64,000 nt of DNA, from contig OZ020514.1 in NCBI GenBank assembly GCA_963971425.1, positions 24,664,602-24,728,601 on the forward strand, given 5' to 3'. Below are positions 22,830 to 32,406 of the stretch, piece after piece (within the stretch, counting starts at the first letter, position 1; every line of letters begins with the position of its first letter). The stretch is from Bryoerythrophyllum caledonicum (taxonomy: Eukaryota > Streptophyta > Bryopsida > Pottiales > Pottiaceae). The notes beneath the pieces are model-generated. The model worked only from the letters and a program-made list of their open reading frames with translations, was not told the DNA's origin and did no database searches. Both the position numbers and the translations under genes were made by a program.

Positions 22830-24206
22830 AGGGCGGTGACTTCGGCGGTTGACGCTATATTGGATTTAGTGCGTTGGCATTGGATTTGCAATGTGGTTTT
22901 ATTCCTTTGGAGACGACGTTTGCATTTATGTCGGGGGTAGTGGAATCACATGAGGATGTACCAATGGAGATCCTTGCAAGTCATTGCAAAGATCCGCTTC
23001 TGCCATGGAGGACTTAGTTTGAGCTCACTTGTTGCAGTCGGATGATTGTGGGTGATTCTGATGCTCCACAACTCTTCGTGGATTCATCAACTCTGTTGCT
23101 GGCTTGTACAATTCTATCGCAACCACCAGATAAAGGTATCACCCTTGAAGAGCTATTTGATGATATAGATACGTGGCTGACGGCTATTTTAGAGGTCGGG
23201 CTCAAGATGTGGCAGTACATCTATGTAGATAGTGGCTTTGCAGACAACTGTGCCAGTCATCATCACGTTTAGCGTCTATAGGGATTGTATCGGGAGTAGT
23301 TCCCTTCTTCTATGATCCGTGGTTGTTTTAGCAAATTGCCACCTAATCAGACGTTGATCAGTAAGGATGATTTGCGCTAATTAGGTCATGTGGATTTGGT
23401 GACTGCACCATGGCCTTGCAAAGGCCATTTACAAGCGGGTAGTAGACCCAAATTGGATGATTCATGGTTGGGTCAATTTAAAGATTTGCTCAGGCTCATC
23501 TAATGGTGGATATCCACCAATCAACAATGTTGGGGTACATTTTTCAAAATGTATCATAATTGGACAACACATGGAAGAAGGTGCGTGAAGATGGTGCATA
23601 CACCAATCACCTTTTTGATTCTTGCACGTTTTTTTATGCCACACTAATGGGCTCATATGTCCATCGGTCACTTTGAATTTGGACCAACTAGGCTTCTTTC
23701 GCGACTCTCACTTCACCATAGGCTTAAGCTCACCAACCCACTCATTAGAGAATTGATTATGTTTTGGATGATCATCGTGTTTCCATAGATGTCACCAAGA
23801 ATGATGAGCCCTCATTGTCCGCAATTAACCGCCTAGGCTTCACTTGGAGACATTGCCTACCTTGATGTGTTACCTAGGATCCTTTGTTTTTAAAATACAT
23901 CGTGTGGAAATGGTTTGGGATTCTACTTTCCAGGCTTACAAAGAGCGTTTTGCCTATGAGAGAGTGCGAGCGATGATTAATATGACAAGCACCATCACCA
24001 CACCGGATTCCTTTGAGGGCCAACGTCGTTTCTTGCTGGGTCAAGCCATTGATCTCAACACTCTAGTTTGGGTTTGTGGTCTCTATTTTGCCGTTCAACA
24101 TCGTTTGTATGACCATCCAGGCATGCAAGGGGGAGACTCTGATAGTCAAGGGTCGGCGGTGCTACACCTCATGGAAGTGAAAGATGTGAATATATATTTT
24201 TGTTAG
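22830..24206 (+). pseudogene. DNA cytosine-5 methyltransferase domain captured by the Gypsy element
   Basis: Motifs in family order: motif I region ELFDDIDTWLTAILEVGL (about 23144-23200), where the SAM-binding F-G-G-I-G is replaced by FDDID; motif II YIYVDSG; motif IV GHVDLVTAPWPCKGH at 23384-23428, with the catalytic Cys codon at 23417-23419; a motif VI-like FQNV (normally ENV) near 23550 in another frame; motif VIII-like LMGSYVHRSL near 23650; and after the target-recognition region the C-terminal SFEGQRRFLLGQAIDLNTLV (24014 on), which corresponds to motifs IX-X. An active enzyme would methylate C5 of cytosine, possibly on the element's own DNA. Stops and frame changes between motifs, and loss of the motif I glycines, make this copy inactive. 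Confidence 0.82.
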
Positions 24207-24235
24207 AAGAGTAACAAATAAAAGGAGCTTGAAGC

Positions 24236-24830
24236 TTATCGTGTCTTTGAAACCTTAGCCGAGGACTTTGGTCAAGAGGCTGCCCGGGATATCTTTTCCT
24301 TATTTTATAATCACGACATGGGAATTTGTGCGGATCCCATGAGTAAGGAGTCTTGGGGCATGAATGCCCTCTCTTTTACCAAGTACAATATGCTTGGTTG
24401 TACCGATATGCGATTAGTCTCCATTATTGGGGAAAGAAACTACGGAGTTTAAAAATTGGCCTTTGGATATGGGGCAATATCATACTAGTGTCGAGGCACA
24501 AAGGGTACGAGCGTTCATACGTTTGTATCATATTTGTTTTGCTTTTAGCCTCCATGATTTATAGGGCTATAGAGGTTAACCAACTTACCTATAGTGGGAG
24601 GACTCCCACGCAATCTTCCAACAACTGTACAAGCATACTCTTTCAAAGATAGTTGGGTTCAGACTTGCTGTCAATAGCTGTTGGCCGCCAGCTTGATTGT
24701 GCTCTCCAACAACGAGTACATTTGTACCACAATTCCGTCATTGAAGAAGGATGTCTTTGACAACTGGATGGGAAAGCGGATATGGAGTGATTATAGCTTA
24801 GTCAATTGAGAGACTAAGTCAGAGTGATAT
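24236..24830 (+). other. Linker between methyltransferase and RT, no domain recognised
   Basis: A frame with FETLAEDFGQEAARDIFSLF continues for about 90 residues, then breaks down. It is probably polyprotein linker sequence. Confidence 0.35.
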
Positions 24831-24839
24831 CCCAAGCCC

Positions 24840-25500
24840 ACGCCGGAGGAGTTTTTTATTTGCTTGGAAATGCTAGTGTATTTGGTACTCTAGATTAGCA
24901 ATCTGGTTATTACTAGTTACCATTGATGGTGGATGAACAAGTGAAGATTGCATTCCAGGAAGTTGATCAAAATGGAAGAGATCAACTTCATCATTAGAAA
25001 TTCTTCCCATTTGCCCTCAAAAATACGTCCGTTGAGTTTCAGAGGTGATGGATCGGATGTTGACTGGTTAATCGTTTGCTTGATGCTACATTGATGATGT
25101 TTTTATTTTTAGGAGTAGTCCATAGGAGCATATGAGGCATCTTCACACGGTATTCAAGAGGTTTTGATAGTCAAATTGTGCTTGCATAATGGCAAATCCA
25201 AGTTCGTCCATGATGGTTTGTCATATTTTGAACATATGATTGTTCCAGAGGGTCTTGACTTGCAGCCGGCCAATGTAGATGTGTTGCAAAAGATTCCGGC
25301 CTCAACCAACGTGACACGACTTTGAGCTTTTGTTAGCTAGGCAAATTACTATTGCCGGTTTCTCAAGAACTTTAGCTTGATTGCCAAGCCGTTGACTATC
25401 ATTACAAAAAAAGATCTGCCATGGACTTGGAGATAGGAGCAAGAGCAAATATTTGCTACTTCAAAGCTAAAGCTTGATGAGTGTTTGTGCTATGGCGGCT
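24840..25500 (+). pseudogene. Gypsy reverse transcriptase domain
   Basis: The catalytic box reads CYIDDVFIF, with Tyr-Ile-Asp-Asp at 25087-25098. Upstream, LD-QSGYY and FFPFALKN are the template-grip and FPFGL-like motifs. Downstream, HMRHLHTVFKRF, VLQKIPASTNVTRL and SLIAKPLTIITKKDLPWTW are the thumb and connection segments typical of Ty3/Gypsy. Several stops and frame changes occur within 600 bp. Asp residues of the active site are still readable in one frame. Confidence 0.85.
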
Positions 25501-25559
25501 AGATGCTACACAACCTTCTTGGTTGCACACAGGCTAAAGTGTTGTGGGATTGAGACAAT

Positions 25560-25900
25560 GTTGACTCAAAAAGATAACAAAGAACGGTAGTATGTCGTAG
25601 CGTTTGCTTCTAAAAGCAACAACAAAGAATAGTCCAACTACTCGCCTTATGAAGAGGAGGCTTGGGCCGCGGTTTGGGCCATAGTCCACTTTAGGCTCTA
25701 TTTGTATAGGCACCGTTTTATGTTGATGACAGACCATCAATCTTTGAAGTGGCTCATGCAGTCTGGTAAGCTTATTGGCAAGCTTGCAATTTAGGCTTTG
25801 TTGCTTGAGAAGTATAACTTTGAGATTGTACATTGGGCCAACATCACAAATATGGATGCAGATGGCCATACTAGCAATCAGAGTCCTTGGAAGGAGGATT
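25560..25900 (+). pseudogene. Gypsy RNase H domain
   Basis: VVAFASKSNNKE, then NYSPYEEEAWAAVWAIVHFR (the Glu-containing helix), LMTDHQSLKWLM (the third acidic strand, TDH) and LLLEKYNFEIVHWANITNMD (the conserved end with ADxLSR-like DADGHTSN). Stops replace single residues (for example the Trp position before ALLLEK). It degrades the RNA strand during reverse transcription in intact relatives. Confidence 0.85.
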
Positions 25901-26229
25901 TGACTCGTACAAAGTGGCATGCGGACAGGGACAAAAAGTTAGTTTGCGGGTGGCATGCTGTGGCCTATCTCACGTTGATGACTAGATCTGCAACTTCGTT
26001 GTCTGATTTGACAACGGATGAGGAATTGGATAAGGTCCAAGTTTTTAGCAACGTGTTGGAAGACATTCAAATCTACCACAAGCTACAACATAGGACACTT
26101 CCCCCAACTCTTTTTGCTAGGAATGTGATTGAATTGAACAATAAATAGCAACGTAGTGTTGCAAGAACAATCTCCTATTCTGGGTGTGGCCGGATGGGAG
26201 TAGGCGCATAGTTCCCAAGCCAGATTAGA

Positions 26230-27030
26230 GGGCTTCGTTGGTATGGCAAGTACCTAAATAACCTAGGACATTTTGGTGTGCGACGAGCTCATTCGATGTT
26301 GCGTAGCCATAACTAGTGGATCCACATGTATCAACAGGTTGCCATGTATACTTCCTGGTGTGAAGTGCGTGATTAAGTCCAATCTAGCTTCAATACCTTG
26401 TGATCCTAGTTGCAGCCTTTGCACGATAGGGAATTTGACTAGCATTGGTCCTTAATTTTTGTCGGACTACTTCTTGCCACCCCACATGGAACCATTTGTT
26501 CACATGTGTTGGTGGTGGTGGAATATTTTAGCTAGTCGATTGAGTTTGTCGTACTACCCCAAAATTCTTTGGAGCTAGCGGCCATGGCATTACTCAACCT
26601 AGTTTTGGCTTGTTTTGGACCCATAATTGAGGTGTGGACTGACCAAAGGAGTAAGTTCCTTGAAGCTTTCAAAGCTTTGTGTACCAAATCCTAATTTGAT
26701 CGCCGCACTATTTCTTGGGATCATCCAAAAGCAAGTGATTTGGCGGAGCTTGTGGTTCAGACCATCAAGCGGGGTCTACGGAAGTGTGAATTACTTTAAG
26801 ATATCCACTGTGATAGGGACTTGATGATACTACTGGTGGCCATGGGATATCAATTTAGTTATTAGGCACTCTTGGCTTTTTACAAATTGTATCAGTAGTT
26901 GTACTTGCGAGAGCCAATTTTAACGAGTTTTGTATAGGAAAAATTTACTCCGGTTATGGATTTGAACAATCTAGAGGTGTAGGCCCAATGTATACGAGAT
27001 CAAGCGGAGTTCTTCAAGAAAGCGATATTG
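26230..27030 (+). pseudogene. Gypsy integrase: HHCC zinc finger and catalytic core
   Basis: The zinc-binding segment LGHFGVRRAHSMLRS with a later C-x2-C-like stretch (SWCEV) is followed by core traces. VWTDQRSKFLEAFKALCTKS has the second catalytic Asp (WTDQ), and DHPKASDLAELVVQTIKRGL has the Glu. The first Asp (DFxGP region near 26460) is not readable. LREPILTSFV and AEFFKKAIL are the usual C-terminal blocks. Frame changes are frequent. Confidence 0.8.
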
Positions 27031-27375
27031 TAGATTAAAAATACCAGACAAACATCAGATTTGCCCGTTTGCCCGCCCACCCTGTCTGATAAAGGTTCCC
27101 GCCCGCCCAATAGGGTCAAACGTAGTTAACTCTTTCGAAAGGTGAAAAATAGCAATGTGGCTTTTCTACGTTTATGACTGCCATATCGGCGCCACCTTCG
27201 TGCCATGTTAATGCCACTTGGCTGCCATGGAGGATGTAGGGCGGGCACGTTTAATAATCAGTGCGGAGACGTTAAATGATCAAGGGGGAAACGTTAGTTG
27301 TGCAAAGCATCTTACATATAATCTACACACATATAATTGCATCTTATATACAATTTAGTGGACCTCACCAATGCC

Positions 27376-27553
27376 AAAAACGAGCTCATTGAATAGGTAG
27401 TACGGAGGAAGTATGCAAGGCATATATAATGGATCGAAGACGGCCTTAAATACTATTTCAGGGTTCGATGGGTAGGGACAAGCTTGGGAGGGGCGGAAAC
27501 GTCATCGTGCTTAGGTGGATGAGGGGAGGACGTCAACACCCCCTCTTATAAAA
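27376..27553 (+). pseudogene. Chromodomain remnant
   Basis: KNELIE-VVRRKYARHI-WIEDGLKYYFRVRWVG, then GGAETSSCLGG and GEDVNT, where dashes are stops. This follows the chromodomain plan (EVE-IL..R, YLVRWxGY, TWEP, N at the end). In chromoviruses it follows integrase and directs insertion to particular chromatin. The E-x-TWEP part is degraded. Confidence 0.65.
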
Positions 27554-27584
27554 GGCGAGGATATCAACGGATTTTTTTGAAAAA

Positions 27585-27796
27585 CTCAACAATTATTTTT
27601 TGGAAAAATTCCTCTACATGGAGGTCTACTTTATACATAATGAACTCAAAATAGAGGCTGTCCAAATTTTTTGGAAAAAATATTTTTTTGGTCTGAGCAG
27701 ATAAACATATCATGCATATTTATGTGATGTCTATGTAATACTTCTGTCATATCTAGATGATATATATTGTGTCCGAACCAGTGACCGAGGAACATA
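27585..27796. repeat. Satellite unit, left part, interrupted by copy B
   Basis: GTCTACTTTATACAT, GAGGCTGTCCAAATTTTTTGG, a GATGTCTATG region and GTGTCCGAACCAGTGACCGA match, in order, the ~200-bp units at 43917-44218. It ends in ACATA at 27792-27796, the target duplication of copy B. Confidence 0.8.
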
Positions 27797-27823
27797 ACGG
27801 ATATTTAACTAAATATGGACAAA
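27792..27823 (+). repeat. Left target duplication (ACATA) and terminal inverted repeat of copy B
   Basis: ACATA at 27792-27796, inverted repeat 27797-27823. It contains the small palindrome ATATTTA-AC-TAAATAT. Identical to the right repeat over 26 bp; they differ by one extra base at the outermost position. Confidence 0.88.
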
Positions 27824-28232
27824 ACAAAGTCCAGAAATAAAAACGAGTCAAAAACAAGTCACTGAGAAAAAACTCAGTCGGCGAGCAGTAGAGGCCAAAA
27901 GTAATAAAGCAAGAAAAACACAATCGTCAAATCCGATGTCCCAAAATAACATATACCAGTTGCAAAAAAGAGACGTTTATTGATCAGAACAAATTACAAT
28001 GTCGACTGGCAGCCAACCAAAAAGTGAACATCTCGAGAACAAATAAATACAACTTCCTAGAAGAAATCATCCTACAATAAAGTTGAACGGAAACTAATGA
28101 CACGTACATGAACCCTCAAAATCAAATTATACAACACAAATGTTCACTTTCATGAACTTTACAAAATGCATCCTTCAAATCACGGACAATAACTAATTTG
28201 AAGACCATCGGCTGGCAGCCGAAGGAGAAGAC

Positions 28233-28913
28233 CTAGTACCATTCGATTTCGTCCCATCGGACAACTGTGCGCCCACACTCACGCGCCTTTGAAACCGCCC
28301 AGTGAGACTGACCAGGTCGATGTGCTTGCTCCAAATATTCAGGCACACTTGAAAATCTGTGGAGCGGATGGATGAAGGGAAGGATGTCGGTCACCACGTT
28401 AGGAATAACATGGTCATTGTCTCGAAGGCTCAAATGACCCTGAAACGGCCAGGGAATAAAACAAATATTGTCGGGATTTTTCCTGAGAGACCTTGGGTTC
28501 ACATCCACAAACAGAACTTGATGAGGCAGACAGACAGAACGCGAATGATTCTTCTTAGAAAGAATAGACATCGTTTTGTAACTCCAAGGAAAATTTTTGT
28601 TCTGCGCTAAGTCACGTCTACTATAGACAAATGACAGCCTATCTATAACACCAACCAGAAGAATATGCCGCAAGACAAGTTGTAACTCCTCCATCGGCAA
28701 GGTTGACCAAAGCGCGACGTTAAAGCAAGGGAGCAACATATCAAAAAGTTTCTTCAGGCCCGGCTGGCGAACAATATTCTCACGAGTGCAAGAACCAGAA
28801 ATTGGCACACGCGGTTTTACAAAGCAAAGGAGCCCATTGACACAGAGGACAACACACTTTCGATACGGTGAAGGGGTTCCATATAAGCATTTGAAATAAA
28901 AGGATGACCCCTG
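28233..28913 (-). CDS. FCP1-like pseudophosphatase paralogue 4, copy B
   Basis: Open from an acceptor-like TTTTCCAG at about 28914 to the stop at 28233. The order is FCP1-like: CVVLCVNGLLCFV at the nucleophile loop, QPGLKKLFDMLLPCFNVALW (the RPG...F strand-helix), HQVLFVDVNPRSLRKNPDNI (the IDDS.....N.pNN block), and NVVTDILPFIHPL. Both loop Asp residues are gone (CVNG in place of DxDx) and the second acidic site is VDVN, so catalysis is very unlikely. The tail ends RWDEIEWY. It is flanked by palindromes at 28209 and 28976. The 5' exon is not assigned. It may act as a non-catalytic binding domain, or it may be a decaying duplicate. Confidence 0.7.
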   Translation of the reverse strand, partial: QGSSFYFKCLYGTPSPYRKCVVLCVNGLLCFVKPRVPISGSCTRENIVRQPGLKKLFDMLLPCFNVALWSTLPMEELQLVLRHILLVGVIDRLSFVYSRRDLAQNKNFPWSYKTMSILSKKNHSRSVCLPHQVLFVDVNPRSLRKNPDNICFIPWPFQGHLSLRDNDHVIPNVVTDILPFIHPLHRFSSVPEYLEQAHRPGQSHWAVSKARECGRTVVRWDEIEWY

Positions 28914-29206
28914 GAAAATAAAAAAGAAGACAATCGTCATGATGCCAAATATTAAGGAAAGATGAAAACACTATACCGTCGGCTACCAGCCGACGGGGCA
29001 TAACAAAGCACATGACCATCATCAGAGATGAAGCACAGAAATGTGATAAAGGCAATACATACACACAGGAAAGCTGGAATTTGAAAATATATCATAAAAT
29101 CACAAAAATTAAGAAATTACAAGGAAAGAAGGATCAGTTTCTGATTGTCAGTAGCAATAAAGAGGAATAGAAACTCGAAAAAGCCCATTCGAGAATAGAT
29201 GAATAC

Positions 29207-30112
29207 TTAGTTCGAGTAGGTTATTAACAGCTTCGATTCCAATTCATTGGGACAATATGGAGCGTCGAAATCCAAGGCTTGGGGATAGATGACCTCCCTG
29301 TACTTTTGATGCTGAAACGACCCAGGGTAAAGTCGAGAAGTTCCAAATTCCCAATTTGCATGACGGTACTCCTGAACATTGACTCGAGACTTCAAAAGTC
29401 TTGAGAGAAAGGGAACTAACGCACTCAATAGATAAGGCTGCATCCCGGGAACTGAGATCTCCTGAATATTATACTTAAATAGAGAAGGATGAACAACATT
29501 ATAGGGGCTGGATAAATACAGAAGCCCAGGCCTGGATTTATGATAAAAGCTCTTCTTCTTAGCATTGCCACGACATACAAAACTTTCGGCGAAGAGAAGC
29601 CCCCTTAGTTCAAGGACGAGGTAGTAGCTTGAAGGACCCACTTGAATGTTCCTGTGAACCAAATCGGAGCTAAGGTCGGCTGTTGGAACTGAAGCAGACG
29701 AAGGTGTCGGCTGGGAGCCGACGACATTGACACCGATAGGACAAGCACCATCCGAAACTAAATCGTCGGTGTCTACCACCTCGATGTGACAGCGGGTGGA
29801 GCCAGAAGCGACAGCGACATTCCCAGGACGCATCGGTGGCACGATCTCAACTACGACAGCAGGTTTGATTACAACTGTAGGCTCCCCGACACGCTGAAGT
29901 GAACATTGGCCAGAATCGACATGAAATCCAAGACCGCTTGCCGCAACAGGTAATTCTTGATGCTCCAGTCTCTCGTAATCTCCCAACAGTGAGTGAAAGC
30001 CGCTGAAGCGCGGGGAGATATCCGTCAAGTCAACGTCTCCTAGATCAGTCGTAACTGCAAATTGGTGCGAAATATCCCGAGGAACTCCGACTTCAAGGAA
30101 TAAATTTTGCAT
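29207..30112 (-). CDS. FCP1-like paralogue 3, copy B, core deleted, with N-terminal extension
   Basis: ATG at 30110-30112 directly follows a CTTCAG acceptor-like sequence; open for 301 codons. The first ~160 residues are a variable, partly acidic region (DLGDVDLTDISPRF, VVDTDDLVSDG) interrupted by a palindrome read in frame (VVGSQPT). Then YYLVLELRGLLF represents the nucleophile loop (ELRG, no Asp), but the usual RPG-helix and IW strand are missing and the frame passes to PYNVVHPSLFKYN and VPFLSRLLKSRVNVQEY, the C-terminal part of the fold. An internal deletion of about 100 residues relative to paralogue 1 is implied. The tail (LYPGSFQHQKYREVIYP) matches those of its neighbours. Confidence 0.6.
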   Translation of the reverse strand: MQNLFLEVGVPRDISHQFAVTTDLGDVDLTDISPRFSGFHSLLGDYERLEHQELPVAASGLGFHVDSGQCSLQRVGEPTVVIKPAVVVEIVPPMRPGNVAVASGSTRCHIEVVDTDDLVSDGACPIGVNVVGSQPTPSSASVPTADLSSDLVHRNIQVGPSSYYLVLELRGLLFAESFVCRGNAKKKSFYHKSRPGLLYLSSPYNVVHPSLFKYNIQEISVPGMQPYLLSALVPFLSRLLKSRVNVQEYRHANWEFGTSRLYPGSFQHQKYREVIYPQALDFDAPYCPNELESKLLITYSN

Positions 30113-30280
30113 CTGAAGTCAATAAAGCAGACATGCATAGATTCAGTGAGGCACCAATCACAAATAATTATTCAAAAAACAAAAGAGCTTTATTACCAAA
30201 TAATTGTATTTACAGCAAGTCAAGAAAGGTTTGACAAAATGAACATTCGAGGGCGTCGGCTGCCAGCCGATGCTACAATC

Positions 30281-30994
30281 CTAAGAGGAAGAAATACTAA
30301 GACGCATCGAGCTGGGATAAGCTTCGACGTATTCCGCCCACTTTGGGTCATCGGGCCAGAGTCTAGGATATCCGGTCGAATCGATTTTCTCACAAACATA
30401 CTCAGGAACAAGCAAACCCGAAGAAATCAAATCGGAAAGGAACTGAACAACAGTAGGAAGAACGACATTCTTCAGGGTCTCCTTCGAAGTCAGATCGAAC
30501 GTCAGGGGATGCATGACATTGAGGGGACTGTTCCGGACATCAGCAAAACGACAGCAGTCGAGAAGAAGAGTGTTTAGGCTATTTGCTCTAGTGCCTAATA
30601 GGCCGGACGGATGCAAAAACAGAGTAGAAAGCTTTTGAATATATAGAGTCCGACCGTTGAACGATGTCGCCGCTATGTCGCAGAAACTGTTGTGGAAACG
30701 ATGTCTAATTTTTCTAACGATGCTACACTGTCCCTCGAGAGCTATCATTTGTAACTTCAGAAAAGAGCTCGATTGGTCACTCCAAAGTGCCACACTGAAG
30801 TTGGAAACACAGAACTCGAGAAACTCTTTCAGCATCGGCCGAAAGATGGTATGCCATTTCCTGTCGGCTCCAACACCTTGCGCCATTAAGAGACCGTTCA
30901 AGGATAAGACAAGGAAGTACTTATTGACCTTCTCAGATGGTCCGGCGCGGAGCGATAAAGACCACTCACTTGCGTCGCCAACTCCAGAGTCAAC
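30281..30994 (-). CDS. FCP1-like pseudophosphatase paralogue 2, copy B
   Basis: Open from GTTGACTCTGG after an ATTAG acceptor at about 30995 to the stop at 30281. Motifs: YFLVLSLNGLLMAQG (SLNG at the DxDx site), FRPMLKEFLEFCVSNFSVAL (RPG-like helix and strand), NTLLLDCCRFADVRNSPLNV (IDDS-like; acidic pair reduced to one Asp), then LPTVVQFLSDLISSGLLVPE. The tail is YPRLWPDDPKWAEYVEAYP. The nucleophile Asp is absent. It lies in a head-to-tail array with paralogues 1 and 3, separated by palindromes at 31180 and 30254; each ORF has its own stop, so these read as separate genes rather than one multidomain protein. Confidence 0.75.
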   Translation of the reverse strand, partial: VDSGVGDASEWSLSLRAGPSEKVNKYFLVLSLNGLLMAQGVGADRKWHTIFRPMLKEFLEFCVSNFSVALWSDQSSSFLKLQMIALEGQCSIVRKIRHRFHNSFCDIAATSFNGRTLYIQKLSTLFLHPSGLLGTRANSLNTLLLDCCRFADVRNSPLNVMHPLTFDLTSKETLKNVVLPTVVQFLSDLISSGLLVPEYVCEKIDSTGYPRLWPDDPKWAEYVEAYPSSMRLSISSS

Positions 30995-31205
30995 CTAATA
31001 AAATGAATGGATGACGATGCATGAATTAAGAACCCATCAAGTGCATAGGAACTTGAGATAATTACAATCGATGTTTATTAGGGGTAAACATTCACACAAA
31101 GATAATATCTATGTGCGAACAAAAAATATAATTCCATAGTCATGACGAATGTCATGAAAAGAAATGTAATGAATTTAAGCGTCGGCTGGCAGCCAACGAA
31201 TTGAT

Positions 31206-32150
31206 CTAACGTCTACTTGGAAGTGACCTTGGACGCTTCTCGCTTGGAAAGGACCAAACAAACTGCTCCCATTCGGGTTCTCCAAGAAGAAACCGAGGGT
31301 TCCCCAGGACGGCTACCAGCCGAGTCTTATAAGGGTCGATAGGCTTAGGTTCAAGAAAGGTCACCCTGCGGCCGAAAGGCACATCAGAGACGACGGCAGC
31401 ATCAGGCAAGACCACATCTACACTCGCTGAGAGCCCATCATTCAAGTCCGGATTCGCAACTTGAGGATGAGGACGACGATGCTTGTCACTTTGAAAGGGC
31501 AAGGCGAACTTCTTCACCAGGATAAGGTGGTCCACAATTGAGGTGTACAATGGTACAGTCCAGCCCACTTCCTTCATCGCACTCAGAAAGGAAGTTATCA
31601 CCGAGAGGGCTTGCCTACTCTCTTTGGCAGTCTCAGTTGAAGTGAGAGTGTAGGGTATGGGATGAATGGCGTTACATGGAGAATTCTTGACGTTCGAGTA
31701 CGGATGAACGTCAATCAGGAGGGTGTTGGCGCTATTGGCTCCTTTCCCTATCAAATCCCCATAACTAAGAAATAATGTTGATAGCCTCTTGAGGTAGAAC
31801 TTCTTGCCATCGATAGAATACCGAGCTACGTCGCAAAGGGTATTATCGAAGACATGTTTGATTCTTTGAAGAATGAATTTGAACTGATCTTGCAGGTCAT
31901 TAAGAAGAGTCCCCACTCCAGCCGGACTTTCGGAACTCCAAATCACGATAGTAAAATTATCAACACAGTACTTGAGAAATTCTTGGGTGTGAGGCCGGAA
32001 CTTTGTAACACGATCAGCACCATGCGTGAGAACCAAACCATTCAATTCAAGTACAAGGAAGTAATCTTTAAGGGGTGTCAAACCCACCTGAACCATGTGC
32101 TCAAACGCTTCGGATTCTCGAACTGCACCAACCTACTCTACTGCACCAGA
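31206..32150 (-). CDS. FCP1-like pseudophosphatase paralogue 1, copy B
   Basis: The clearest FCP1 fold in the window. YFLVLELNGLVLTHG stands at the DxDx(T/V) loop (E-L-N-G: first Asp to Glu, second to Asn). It is followed by FRPHTQEFLKYCVDNFTIVI and WSS, then NTLLIDVHPYSNVKNSPCNA (IDDS block as IDVH), then the C-terminal helix. A ~100-residue charged extension follows, ending in EWEQFVWSFPSEKRPRSLPS. The frame opens after an upstream splice acceptor near 32150; a family-2 palindrome lies in the presumed intron (32227). Known FCP1/SCP enzymes need both loop Asp residues, so this should be catalytically dead yet is uninterrupted for about 300 codons. Confidence 0.78.
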
Positions 32151-32406
32151 AGCAGCAAGTACAGGAGTACTAGTCCCCTGATCAGTTGATTTAAAATAAA
32201 GACCATTAAAGGACATTAGATCTCTGGTCGGCTGCCAGCCGACGAACTGACTCAGAAGATTAGACAAGGTCAGAGAATAATTCAGAAAATCAAACATAAA
32301 ATTAGTAGTGTATTCCAGCACAGAATCATGATGGGTTTATAAATATTTCAGAAAATTAGTTGCACGCTAGGTCACTAAATTCTGAACCTACAGTTAGCTA
32401 ACTATA

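Larger units (their letters stand above)
22061..27553 (+). mobile_element. Decayed Ty3/Gypsy chromovirus-like element with cytosine methyltransferase domain
   Basis: Domains follow one another on the plus strand: unclear gag-like frame (22061-22399), aspartic protease (22437-22765), DNA cytosine-5 methyltransferase (about 22830-24206), reverse transcriptase (about 24840-25500), RNase H (about 25560-25900), integrase (26230-27030) and chromodomain (27376-27553). Gypsy order is RT-RNase H-integrase, as here. The methyltransferase between protease and RT is the arrangement published for charophyte Gypsy elements. No LTR pair was found. Dozens of stops and frameshifts show that it is long dead. 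About 320 bp of GC-rich unrelated sequence (27050-27360) lies between integrase and chromodomain. Confidence 0.85.

Noticed and set aside
27050..27360. GC-rich block with repeated GCCCGCCC as a separate mobile element
   Set aside because: No terminal repeats or target duplication visible; could be element spacer sequence.
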